Source: Nostoc desertorum CM1-VF14
Lineage (GTDB): Bacteria; Cyanobacteriota; Cyanobacteriia; Cyanobacteriales; Nostocaceae
Assembly: GCA_019359245.1 (NCBI GenBank)
Contig: JAHHHR010000005.1
Location: forward strand, 1 to 64,000
Direction of reading: 5' to 3'
Length of the DNA stretch: 64,000 nt
Within the stretch, counting starts at the first letter, position 1. Each line of letters begins with the position of its first letter. The notes under the pieces are model-generated. The model searched no databases, was not told the DNA's origin, and saw only the letters and a list, made by a program, of their open reading frames with translations. This document shows positions 19,801-27,157 of this stretch, one piece after another. The position numbers and the translations under genes were made by a program.

Positions 19801-22800
19801 CTTCTCTAGATATTAGTTCTGGGGAAACCTCAGATTTAGCATCGCCTCAAGCGCAGCCAGATGATTTGTTTGGCTCTTTCGATGAAAATCCACAACTGCT
19901 GTTTGAGGATGTAGCTACATCCACCTATATTCAGATGGAAACGACAGATAATACTGTGGGTGAACCATCGGCTATAGAAACTTCTCTAGATATCAGTTCT
20001 GGGGAAACCTCAGATTCAGCATCGCCTCAAGCGCAGCCAGATGATTTGTTTGGCTCTTTCGATGAAAATCCACAACTGCTATTTGAGGATGTAGCTACAG
20101 ACTTCACCTATATTCAGATGGAAACCACAGATAATACTGTGGATGAACCATTGGCTATAGAAACTTCTCTAGATATTAGTTCTGGGGAAACTTTAGATTC
20201 ACCGACACCTCAAGCACAGCCAGACGATTTGCTCGGCTCTTTCAATGAAAATCAGCAACTGCTGTTTGAGATCACTACAAACTCCACTTATATTCAGATG
20301 GAAACCACAGATAATACTGTGGATGAACTATCGGCTATAGAAACTTCTCTAGATATCAGTTCTGGGGAAACTTTAGATTCAGCCCAGACAAGCACAGAAG
20401 TTTTAGATATTGAGCCGAACAATAACTTAGACACTGCCTTTGATTTCTCAGAAAAGACGGATGTTGAAGATACAGAGCTTGGTTTGGCAGATAATTTATT
20501 GTTTACAGAAACTGCTCCATTAGAATCAGAAAACCAGAAAGAATTAAGAGAAAGCGCAACAACAATTGATTTGCAAGATGTCAATGACTTCACACAAACG
20601 GTTATTCAGGAAGGTGTAGAAACCGAATTGTGGGATCTAGCAGAGACAGAGACATCTGAACTTGTATTAGTGTCAGAGAACGAAAACGCTATTGTTACCT
20701 CAACTGAAGAATTGGTAACGAGAGAAACCGTTGAAGTAGTTGCTCCAGAAGATGACTTTGCAGACTTGGAAGCATTACTAGGAGAGGAAGTAGCACTTAG
20801 CCCCAAAGCTACCTCAATACCAGAAGTAGATTTTGCTGCCCTGGAGGAATTGCTAGGTACAAATGATAACGAAAGCGATGGGCTACGCCAACACCAGCCC
20901 TTCAACACTCAACCAGTCTTAGCGACAAATACCGTTCTATCACCAGCTATAGATGAATTTGGGGACTTAGAGAAGCTGCTGGCAGAAGCGGATCAAACAA
21001 TATCTCATTCACCAGTAGCAAAATCGAATACCAGCAAAGCTCCCCGTTCTTCTACTCGTAGAACTGCGAGATTTGAAGAAACGATGAAGGTTCCAGTTAA
21101 GCAACTGGACGATATGAGTAATTTAGTTGGGGAGTTGGTGGTAAATCGCAATACCTTAGAGCAGGATCATGAACGGCTGCGGCAGTCGTTAGATAACTTG
21201 CTGATTCAGGTACAACAACTCTCTGATGTAGGCGCAAGAATGCAGGAGTTGTACGAGCGATCGCTCCTAGAAGCCTCTCTGTTAGCTGGACGCAAAAAGA
21301 AAGACTCCGGCTTCCAAGCCTCTGATTCCAATACCGATCGAGGTTTTAGCGAGTTAGAAATGGATCGTTTTACTCCCTTCCATACACTCTCACAGCAGAT
21401 GATTGAACGCATTGTGCGAGTGCGTGAGTCGGCAAGTGACATTGATTTTGTTACCGAAGAAACCGAGCGAGTGGCAAGGCAGTTCCGCCAAGTAACAACC
21501 CAGCTACAAGAGGGATTAACAAGAGCGCGAATGGTGCCTTTTGCTCAAACGATTGATCGCTGGCGGCGAGGAGTGCGCGACAACGCCATCAAGTGTGGCA
21601 AACAAGTGGAGTTGGTGATCGAAGGTGGCGATACCTTAATTGACAAGATGATTTTAGATCATCTGACCGATCCGTTAACTCATATGCTAAATAATGCGAT
21701 CGCTCACGGTATTGAAACGCCAGAAGAACGACAAGCTGCTGGTAAACCACCTGTAGGAATCATTACTATCCGTGCCTTCCATCAAGGCAACCAAACGATC
21801 ATTTCTGTAGGCGATGATGGCGCAGGCATCGACTCAGCAAAGGTTAAGGCTAAGGCGGTGAAGATTGGCATGATTACAGAAGCGCAGGCAAAAGCCATGT
21901 CTCGCCTGGAAGTTTACGATCTGCTGTTCCAGTCTGGTTTTACAATCAAAGACCAAGCAGATGAAATTTCTGGTCGTGGTGTGGGTATGGACGTAGTACG
22001 CTCCGAGATTAGCGAAATTCGGGGGACAGTGAACACCGATTCTGCGATCGGCAAGGGAACCACCTTCACCATCCGTCTGCCACTGACTCTGAGTATTTGT
22101 AAAGCTCTCTGCTGCGTCTCTGATCGAGCTAGGATTGCTTTCCCGATGGACGGTGTAGAAGATACGCTGGATATACCAGTCAAAAATATTCAGCACGATG
22201 CCAATGGGGAATCATTTATTTCTTGGCGCGATACAGTGTTGCCATTCCGACCCCTGAAGGAACTTTTAACCTTCAATCGCCAAATCAGTCGCGGTAATGT
22301 CTATGGCGGCACTAGAGATGATGATATGGTTTCTGTTGTTGTGGTGCGATCGGCAAATACTTTGATTGCTCTACAGATTGACCTAGTGTTGAGTGAACAA
22401 GAAATTGTAATTAAGCAATTTGAAGGGCCAGCACCTAAACCCATTGGTGTAGCTGGTGCTACAGTCCTGGGCGATGGTCGGATTATGCCTATTGCTGACG
22501 TACTAGAAATAATTGACATCTTCCAAGGACGGATTTCTACGCGAACTGGTGGCAATTCTTGGCAACAGAAAGGGATTCCTGTAGACACCTCTCCTACAAA
22601 AATTGACCCGACAGTGCTGATTGTCGATGACTCGATTACAGTCCGAGAGTTGCTTTCTCTAACCTTTAATAAGGCAGGTTATCGTGTAGAACAGGCGCGT
22701 GACGGACAGGAAGCTTGGGATAAATTGCGCTCTGGTCTGCCTTGCGATATCGTATTTTGCGACATCGAAATGCCTCGTTGCGATGGTCTGGAATTACTCT

Positions 22801-23003
22801 CTCGCATTCAGAAAGACTCTAACCTCAACCACTTACCCATAGCAATGCTTACCTCACGGGGTGCAGACAAGCACAGACAAATAGCAGCTCAACTCGGTGC
22901 TAGTGGCTACTTCACTAAGCCCTATCTCGAAGAAGCTCTCCTCGAAGCTGCGGCGCGGATGTTGAAAGGGGAAAAACTTGTTAGCAGTACGAGTAATGTT
23001 TAG
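16854..23003 (+). CDS. hmpE: HmpE, giant hybrid CheA-like histidine kinase
   Basis: The 2049-residue protein starts with an Hpt domain (phospho-histidine 49 in RAAHSIKGGAAML). A second Hpt-like helical region follows (about 200-320), then an acidic low-complexity part to about 1400 with six near-identical 60-residue repeats (about 827-1182). The CheA core follows: dimerisation (about 1410-1560), ATPase with DPLTHMLNNAIAHG and DEISGRGVGMDVV (about 1600-1740), a CheW-like domain, and a C-terminal receiver with aspartate in VFCDIEMPRCDG near 1968. It is the kinase of the Hmp system, linked to HmpD by HmpC and feeding HmpA and HmpB. The linker is unusually long and repetitive. Confidence 0.93.
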   Translation: MLPEQQQRILGYFIEEARDHLNTIEQGLLNLEGTLNDPEMISEVFRAAHSIKGGAAMLGLTSIQHTSHRLEDCFKVLKDHPVQIDQKLESLFLGVSDTLKALLEHLSGPYGLSEDAANTLMSETEPVFQWLYQHLELLVEQGKGGVARTTELHTTSVENVSAFTELFLRRDVPNSLEDTHQQSPETSLLVAPQEVRAVATVKENHNWGEFQAQVLQRLREMLQLFKQTTTPSTRQNLQQCCYQLVKLGETWNLSKWCGLCQAAASAIGNPENTYLTLAKIVITEIKQAQELVLQGREAEIAISQQLEALLSFAEIELLEVIPDLFNEQSAALTESSTALEPIIFGNTEPLLITNLAQTTEELNLDEDTSLRPYLQQGTPLNAGTHTSLITTHDEVHPISSNLDPNGPEVGIAELNTLADLFEGDTPELDESWHQEETLDSVATDNFGIDFSSTDAEDAHSDLSDFLSFDEDTSNEQHLTNTAMTEDLSLLFGDNFLEKENSEPQNQQTFATTLELSDFSVLDINLDSSSAENLPEFIDIPSNINQPPGETVQNSVNKNDVVEDLLTLELDDDIEELLPTGEITQPETEAFVGVELSTNQQNSFDNLFLETRNANWVEEITPSDYMELPQQTSLSLDSLFAEMEEQTLVPTSEPELGDLFGTSPVTTPEFSESENDLSNFWNQEATEEQDEFDSLIEQNVEKALEESLFAATDDIFADSQQPIPSPVASFDIEDDFDINFQQQEQLDLIFSSDSGDDLFDELDTNSTISPEISDRIQPSTPETPLFAQHLGEEILKRSQQPEALDFIPEFTNQPPEISAVDLELDLLGSFDENPQLLFEDVATSTYIQMETTDNAVDVSAIETSLDISSSGETSDSASPQAQPDDLLGSFNENPQLLFEITTDSTYIQMETTDNTVDEPSAIENSLDISSGETSDSASPQAQPDDLLGSFNENPQLLFEITTDSTYIQMETTDNTVDEPSAIETSLDISSGETSDLASPQAQPDDLFGSFDENPQLLFEDVATSTYIQMETTDNTVGEPSAIETSLDISSGETSDSASPQAQPDDLFGSFDENPQLLFEDVATDFTYIQMETTDNTVDEPLAIETSLDISSGETLDSPTPQAQPDDLLGSFNENQQLLFEITTNSTYIQMETTDNTVDELSAIETSLDISSGETLDSAQTSTEVLDIEPNNNLDTAFDFSEKTDVEDTELGLADNLLFTETAPLESENQKELRESATTIDLQDVNDFTQTVIQEGVETELWDLAETETSELVLVSENENAIVTSTEELVTRETVEVVAPEDDFADLEALLGEEVALSPKATSIPEVDFAALEELLGTNDNESDGLRQHQPFNTQPVLATNTVLSPAIDEFGDLEKLLAEADQTISHSPVAKSNTSKAPRSSTRRTARFEETMKVPVKQLDDMSNLVGELVVNRNTLEQDHERLRQSLDNLLIQVQQLSDVGARMQELYERSLLEASLLAGRKKKDSGFQASDSNTDRGFSELEMDRFTPFHTLSQQMIERIVRVRESASDIDFVTEETERVARQFRQVTTQLQEGLTRARMVPFAQTIDRWRRGVRDNAIKCGKQVELVIEGGDTLIDKMILDHLTDPLTHMLNNAIAHGIETPEERQAAGKPPVGIITIRAFHQGNQTIISVGDDGAGIDSAKVKAKAVKIGMITEAQAKAMSRLEVYDLLFQSGFTIKDQADEISGRGVGMDVVRSEISEIRGTVNTDSAIGKGTTFTIRLPLTLSICKALCCVSDRARIAFPMDGVEDTLDIPVKNIQHDANGESFISWRDTVLPFRPLKELLTFNRQISRGNVYGGTRDDDMVSVVVVRSANTLIALQIDLVLSEQEIVIKQFEGPAPKPIGVAGATVLGDGRIMPIADVLEIIDIFQGRISTRTGGNSWQQKGIPVDTSPTKIDPTVLIVDDSITVRELLSLTFNKAGYRVEQARDGQEAWDKLRSGLPCDIVFCDIEMPRCDGLELLSRIQKDSNLNHLPIAMLTSRGADKHRQIAAQLGASGYFTKPYLEEALLEAAARMLKGEKLVSSTSNV
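19332..20400 (+). repeat. hmpE: Six tandem 180-bp in-frame repeats within hmpE
   Basis: The landmark GGCTCTTTC recurs at 19332, 19512, 19692, 19872, 20052 and 20235, so the period is 180 bases (183 for the last). Each unit encodes about 60 residues beginning G-S-F-[ND]-E-N-P-Q-L-L-F-E and containing YIQMETTDN and SLDISSGET. Neighbouring units are nearly identical at the DNA level, pointing to recent duplication or conversion. Confidence 0.95.
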
Positions 23004-23004
23004 T

Positions 23005-23047
23005 AAATAAGAAACCTTGATAGTAAACCTATTAAGGTTTCTTATTT
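23005..23047 (+). terminator. Terminator of the hmpA-E operon
   Basis: Perfect 14-base arms at 23005-23018 and 23034-23047 flank a 15-base loop, starting two bases after the hmpE stop codon. The right arm ends in TTATTT. The AT-rich outer part may serve in both directions. Confidence 0.75.
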
Positions 23048-23116
23048 AAACCAGATAAAAATTAAAATGTAACAATCGCTATAGCGCTCAGGGTACTAGG
23101 GTTGTTAAATTATCTG

Positions 23117-23212
23117 GCGATCGCTCGCGACTATATTTCACACAAATTGTTTGAGGGACTTTATGAGCGTGGTTTTCAACTGATTACAAAGCTCAAGAAA
23201 AAATTGATATAA
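23117..23212 (+). pseudogene. Relic of an IS982-type transposase
   Basis: One frame reads ARDYISHKLFEGLYERGF followed by QLITKLKKKLI and a stop. This is the pattern of the region around the third catalytic block of IS982 transposases, which typically read YISQ-x-LFE and QLITK-[IL]-[KR]-K-N. Sequence before it is out of frame and after it is not recognisable, so only a fragment remains between hmpE and psb32. Confidence 0.6.
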
Positions 23213-23317
23213 ATTTAGCTAAAGTATCCAAAAAACAAAAATGCAGATATTAACCCATCAATGGCTACTTGCAGATATTACAAAATATACTTGATTCTGC
23301 CAAAAATTACGATATAA

Positions 23318-23506
23318 TTCCTACATGATTTTGCAAATTACGCCCTAAGTTTTTGGGTTAGTCCTCAAGATGAAGATGGGCGATATTTCTTGTCACTCGG
23401 TAAGGCTCTTAGTGTCAGGTTAATGCTTGCATCTGGCTTCAGAACAAGTTTGTACAATCAAAAAATACCTGAGAAGATATATCTGTTGGTAGTAGCAGAA
23501 ACTTAA
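23318..23506 (+). other. Open frame without start codon, possible gene remnant
   Basis: A stretch of 62 sense codons with credible amino-acid composition (includes FWVSPQDEDGRYFLSLGKAL and IPEKIYLLVVAET) ends at a TAA. The frame opens just after a stop and has no plausible start except an internal ATG. I do not recognise a family. It may be the tail of a lost gene, or chance. Confidence 0.3.
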
Positions 23507-23588
23507 AAGTGGAGAAAACTGGAAACGAGGTGATTTTGATAGTGGTTCTGTAGTATTTTTGGTGCAAGTCTGTCTTAGGGTTCATACG

Positions 23589-24320
23589 ATGAAACAGCTC
23601 CTCAAACAAGTATTTAACAGTCAAAAACACCTCATCCGGCTAATTCTCCCTTTGGTGATGGTTATTTTAGCAGCCTCGCTGTTTGTCGCACCTGCTTTTG
23701 CCACAGGTGTGGATCAAATACCCAGCGTAGAGAATAACACTTGGGTTTTGGATCAAGGTGAGGTCATCAGTCGCTTGAATGAAGGTAAGATTAGTACCGC
23801 TTTCGAGGATTTAGCAAAGCAAACAGATAAGCAAGTAAGAATTGTTACTGTTCGCCGCCTTGACTACGGTGAAACACCGGAAAGCTTTAGCAAAGAACTA
23901 TTTGAAAAATGGTTTCCCACAAAAGAAGCCCAAGCTAATCAAACCTTATTGGTTATTGATACCGTTACCAACGGTACTGCAATTATTAGTGGTGATCAAG
24001 TAAAACCTTTACTCACTGACTCTATTGCTGAAAGTGTAGCCACTGAAACAGTAAGTGTGCCGTTACGCAATGGTAACAAATACAACCAAGCATTTCTAAA
24101 TGCAAGCGATCGCCTTGTCGCCGTCCTCTCTGGCAAAGCTGATCCAGGACCACCCCAAATCGCTGACAATGTGCAGGTAGAAGGCACGTTCAAGAAAGCA
24201 GAAGAAACCAACCAAGGTAACGCTACAGCTTGGGTAGTAGGATTGTTAATTGCCGCCACCGTTATCCCAATGGCGACTTACTATATCTATCAGATAAATC
24301 AGCCATCATCTGATGGGTAA
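23589..24320 (+). CDS. psb32: Psb32/TPM-domain photosystem II repair protein
   Basis: The ATG at 23589 gives a 243-residue protein with a signal or N-terminal membrane segment (LILPLVMVILAASLFVAPAFA), a TPM domain (VLDQGEVISRLNEGKISTAF, VRIVTVRRLDYGETPESFSKELFEKWF, QTLLVIDTVTNGTAIISG) and a C-terminal membrane helix (about residues 213-235). This is the layout of cyanobacterial Psb32, the relative of plant TLP18.3, which protects photosystem II and speeds its repair. It should face the thylakoid lumen. A longer start at 23559 adds ten residues of no signal-peptide value. It is monocistronic. Confidence 0.88.
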   Translation: MKQLLKQVFNSQKHLIRLILPLVMVILAASLFVAPAFATGVDQIPSVENNTWVLDQGEVISRLNEGKISTAFEDLAKQTDKQVRIVTVRRLDYGETPESFSKELFEKWFPTKEAQANQTLLVIDTVTNGTAIISGDQVKPLLTDSIAESVATETVSVPLRNGNKYNQAFLNASDRLVAVLSGKADPGPPQIADNVQVEGTFKKAEETNQGNATAWVVGLLIAATVIPMATYYIYQINQPSSDG

Positions 24321-24341
24321 TGGGATAATTTAAGAGGGAGC

Positions 24342-24380
24342 TAGGAGTTAGGAGTTATGAATTTTAACTCCTAACTCCTA
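24342..24380. terminator. Bidirectional terminator built from heptamer repeats
   Basis: Perfect 16-base arms at 24342-24357 and 24365-24380 (TAGGAGTTAGGAGTTA and its complement) flank a 7-base loop, between the convergent psb32 and DUF4346 genes. The arms are two STRR heptamers in opposite orientation, so the repeat has become the shared terminator hairpin. Confidence 0.7.
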
Positions 24381-24397
24381 ACTTTTCACTCCTAACT

Positions 24398-24787
24398 TTA
24401 ATCCTGAACATACTCTTGTCCTGTTACTAAAGCCACTTCAGCCCGAACAAATTCTCGGCCCAAATAAGCTGCATGATTTAATTGAGTTACAGGAGGGGGC
24501 TGAGTTCCCTCAAAAATCTTCACGCAAAGTTCTTTCGCCGTCCTTCCACTAAAAACCGTCGCGTGAGTTCGTTCTACCTTCTCGCGTGCAGGAATTACCT
24601 TCCCCGTTTCTGGATCAACTGCTAAACCACGCTCATCAATCACATTTGTGAAATGCTTGGCATAAATTAAACCTGCGTCTCGATCCAAGTAAATAATGAA
24701 ATATCCACCGGGATCAAGGTCAATATGACGCTGGGAAAGTTTATCATCAATTGCAGCTAAATCTTCAACTACTAAATCCATAAGCAT
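24398..24787 (-). CDS. DUF4346 domain protein
   Basis: The 129-residue protein matches the cyanobacterial DUF4346 family, seen in the block LDPGGYFIIYLDRDAGLIYAKHFTN, then GKVIPA and a C-terminal HAAYLGREFVRAEVALVTGQEYVQD. In other organisms a DUF4346 module is fused to pterin-binding domains, but no such domain is present here. Start choice between codons at 24787 and 24781 is open. It is soluble and stands alone. Function is unknown. Confidence 0.78.
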   Translation of the reverse strand: MLMDLVVEDLAAIDDKLSQRHIDLDPGGYFIIYLDRDAGLIYAKHFTNVIDERGLAVDPETGKVIPAREKVERTHATVFSGRTAKELCVKIFEGTQPPPVTQLNHAAYLGREFVRAEVALVTGQEYVQD

Positions 24788-24870
24788 TATAAAAAGAAAT
24801 TTTCTTTCTTGAGGGTTTTTACACTATATATCCAGTGTAATTCGTCGTTCATCCTCTGCCTTGGCATTTT

Positions 24871-26052
24871 TCAAGAATCTCGGTTGCTAAATGGCAAGTC
24901 TGCATTAATTGCCTCAATTTCCTGCTGTTCGAGTTGATTCACTTCCTTAATATAGGGACGTAAAATTTGTCCTAAACGATTATTGTAAAAGCGGTGCAAA
25001 CTATGATTGGGCACAGCAGGGAACCCGCGCCGTTTTTTGTGGCGTCCACCCGCGCCAGGGTCAAAAATTTGGATATTGTTAGCGATCGCCCACTCAATCG
25101 GTGCATAATAGCAAGCATCAAAATGTAAGCAATCTATTTCTTGAAAACTTCCCCAATAGCGTCCATAGAGTTTGTCACCTTTAAACAAACAAAAGGACAT
25201 TCCTAAAGGATGAGAGTTATCTTGTTCGCTATATGCCGCAAAAAACAAAACTCGATGGCGATAATCGGCGTGTAGCTGCTCAAAAAACCGCCGAGTGAGA
25301 TACTTGCTACCCCACCAGCCAAACTTATCACAGGTGTCAGCATAGAACTGGTGCATCAAAGGGAATGAAGAGTAGGGAATTTCATCACCACTCAGAGGTT
25401 GCAATCGTAACCCTGCTTTCTCCACAGCTTTGCGTTCCCGCTTGATATTGCGACGCTGATTGGCGTTAAACACTTTCAAGTAGTCATCAAAAGTTTTAAA
25501 ACCAGCATTTTCCCAGACGTAGCTGTGGTGTAGCCATGTTGTAAAACCATGCCGTTCCAGCATTGGACGCCATTGGGGATCGACATAGAGAAAATGACAC
25601 CCAGAAATTCGATTTTTGGAGCAAAAGGTATCAATTTCATGCACCATCATTCCTGTGATTTCATCCTCATCTTCTCCTGGGGCAATTAAGAAGCGATAGC
25701 CTTCGGCAGGAGTAAATGGTGTCATTCCCAGCAATTTTGGGTAATATTGGACTCCGATGCGATCGGCTAACTCTGCCCACTGGTGATCAAAAACAAATTC
25801 ACCAGAACTATGTCCTTTGAGATAAAGTGGCGCAGCGGCAATCAGTGTTCTATCTCGCCACAATGTCAAGTGATTTGGCAACCAACCAGTTTTAGCCGTA
25901 GCACTATGTGAGGTTTCGATATTGTTTAGCCACTCCCATTCTAAAAATGGCGTTTTTAATGGTATTGCCAAAGCATTCCAGGCATTTTGGGGTACTTCAG
26001 CAATTTTGTTTGTCCAAACGACAGAATAGCGAGGCTTAAGTTGTTCCACCAT
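24871..26052 (-). CDS. FemAB-like GNAT acyltransferase (DUF482 type)
   Basis: This 393-residue protein belongs to the DUF482/PF04339 group, whose two tandem GNAT-like folds resemble FemAB peptidyl transferases. Recognisable parts are FLEWEWLNNIETSHSA, ISGCHFLYVD, the RRNIKRERKAVEKAGL helix, MHQFYADTCDKFGWWGSKYLTRRFF, and the C-terminal FDACYYAPIEWAIAN with FDPGAGGRHKKRRGF. There is no signal peptide. The substrate is unknown. It is followed by a G-rich repeat and the RibD-like gene in the same direction, but the gap of 68 bases leaves the operon uncertain. Confidence 0.85.
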   Translation of the reverse strand: MVEQLKPRYSVVWTNKIAEVPQNAWNALAIPLKTPFLEWEWLNNIETSHSATAKTGWLPNHLTLWRDRTLIAAAPLYLKGHSSGEFVFDHQWAELADRIGVQYYPKLLGMTPFTPAEGYRFLIAPGEDEDEITGMMVHEIDTFCSKNRISGCHFLYVDPQWRPMLERHGFTTWLHHSYVWENAGFKTFDDYLKVFNANQRRNIKRERKAVEKAGLRLQPLSGDEIPYSSFPLMHQFYADTCDKFGWWGSKYLTRRFFEQLHADYRHRVLFFAAYSEQDNSHPLGMSFCLFKGDKLYGRYWGSFQEIDCLHFDACYYAPIEWAIANNIQIFDPGAGGRHKKRRGFPAVPNHSLHRFYNNRLGQILRPYIKEVNQLEQQEIEAINADLPFSNRDS

Positions 26053-26120
26053 CTTAGGGAGTAGGGGGCAGGGGGCAAGGGAGGCAAGGAGAATAACTAA
26101 TGCCCAATAAATAGGGTAAT

Positions 26121-26861
26121 CTAATCTGCTGGTCGTTGCAGGCGATAGTGCAAAAACACTTCTTGCTCAACTGTTTTAACTTCTAGAAGTTGCAACTTGG
26201 GAGCTAAATCGGGTAAAAACCCTTTCCCCTCTACGGGTGTGGGTGCGGTATTACCACCTAAAATCAGTGGACAGACAGTTAGCCATAATTCATCAATTAA
26301 ATCTAATTCCAACAAGGAAGCGACTAATTCACCTCCACCTAAGATCACCAAGCGTGTTATATGTAGAGTGGCTAGATGCTTTAAAGTTGCGGGAATGTCA
26401 ATTTCTCGCTTTGGTGTTTCAAAAACCAAAATCTGCTCAAATTCTGGAGGGCACTCCTGTGCTTCGGTTCCCAGAGTTGAGGTAAGCCTTTGTAAGCGTT
26501 CTTTCCATGAAAGCGCTCCTGCTGTTGTCGTGAGTAGCCAGCGTCTAACTGGTTGCCTGAAAAAGTTAATTTCCGGATTGAGGTTTGCAGAGTGTGTAGT
26601 CACTATATGAACTGGCTGCCGAGGCTTCCCTGCTTGTGCCCGAAGTTCCACTAGGATTGGATCTGATACAGTAAGTGTTGTTCCATAGGCCCGAAGAGTA
26701 CCAGCACCGAATAAAACCGCATCAGAGGCCGCAATTTGCTTTTCTAAGTGTGCTTTATCAACCCTTGAGCCAAACCGAGCAGGCGATCGCCTAAAATCTG
26801 CAATTTTGCCATCTGCACTCATTGCTAGAACAACTGTAGTATGAGGACGATGTTGCAACAT
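26121..26861 (-). CDS. RibD C-terminal-type reductase
   Basis: The 246-residue protein is a stand-alone RibD_C / dihydrofolate-reductase-like domain. It opens RPHTTVVLAMSADGKIADFRRSPARFGS and contains SDAVLFGAGTLRAYGTTL and ITRLVILGGGELVASLLELDLIDELWLTVCPLILGG, the family's NADPH- and substrate-binding blocks. In riboflavin synthesis this domain reduces the ribosylamino-pyrimidine to the ribityl form. The zinc deaminase domain of RibD is absent, so it must be encoded elsewhere if this acts in that pathway. Cytoplasmic. Pathway assignment is by family only. Confidence 0.85.
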   Translation of the reverse strand: MLQHRPHTTVVLAMSADGKIADFRRSPARFGSRVDKAHLEKQIAASDAVLFGAGTLRAYGTTLTVSDPILVELRAQAGKPRQPVHIVTTHSANLNPEINFFRQPVRRWLLTTTAGALSWKERLQRLTSTLGTEAQECPPEFEQILVFETPKREIDIPATLKHLATLHITRLVILGGGELVASLLELDLIDELWLTVCPLILGGNTAPTPVEGKGFLPDLAPKLQLLEVKTVEQEVFLHYRLQRPAD

Positions 26862-27157
26862 TAATTTAATTGATTTGATAGTTTGAATATTTTTTTGTTA
26901 GTGTGTAGATTATAAAAAAATCTATGCCTATAAGCTACTATTTTACAATTTCACCCCTGTATTTATATGCAAGACAAATTGTTTCTACATCAAGCATATA
27001 TGAATTTTGGTATACCACGTTTCTTTTTGAATTATAGCAATTTGTTATTTTTAAACATTGAAAATAAAATTTTGGTAATTTAATAAAATGTCTCATCTAG
27101 CTCGTTTAATTACATATCTTTGCTGTTGTGGTTTGCAGATGCAAAGTGAGACACTCG

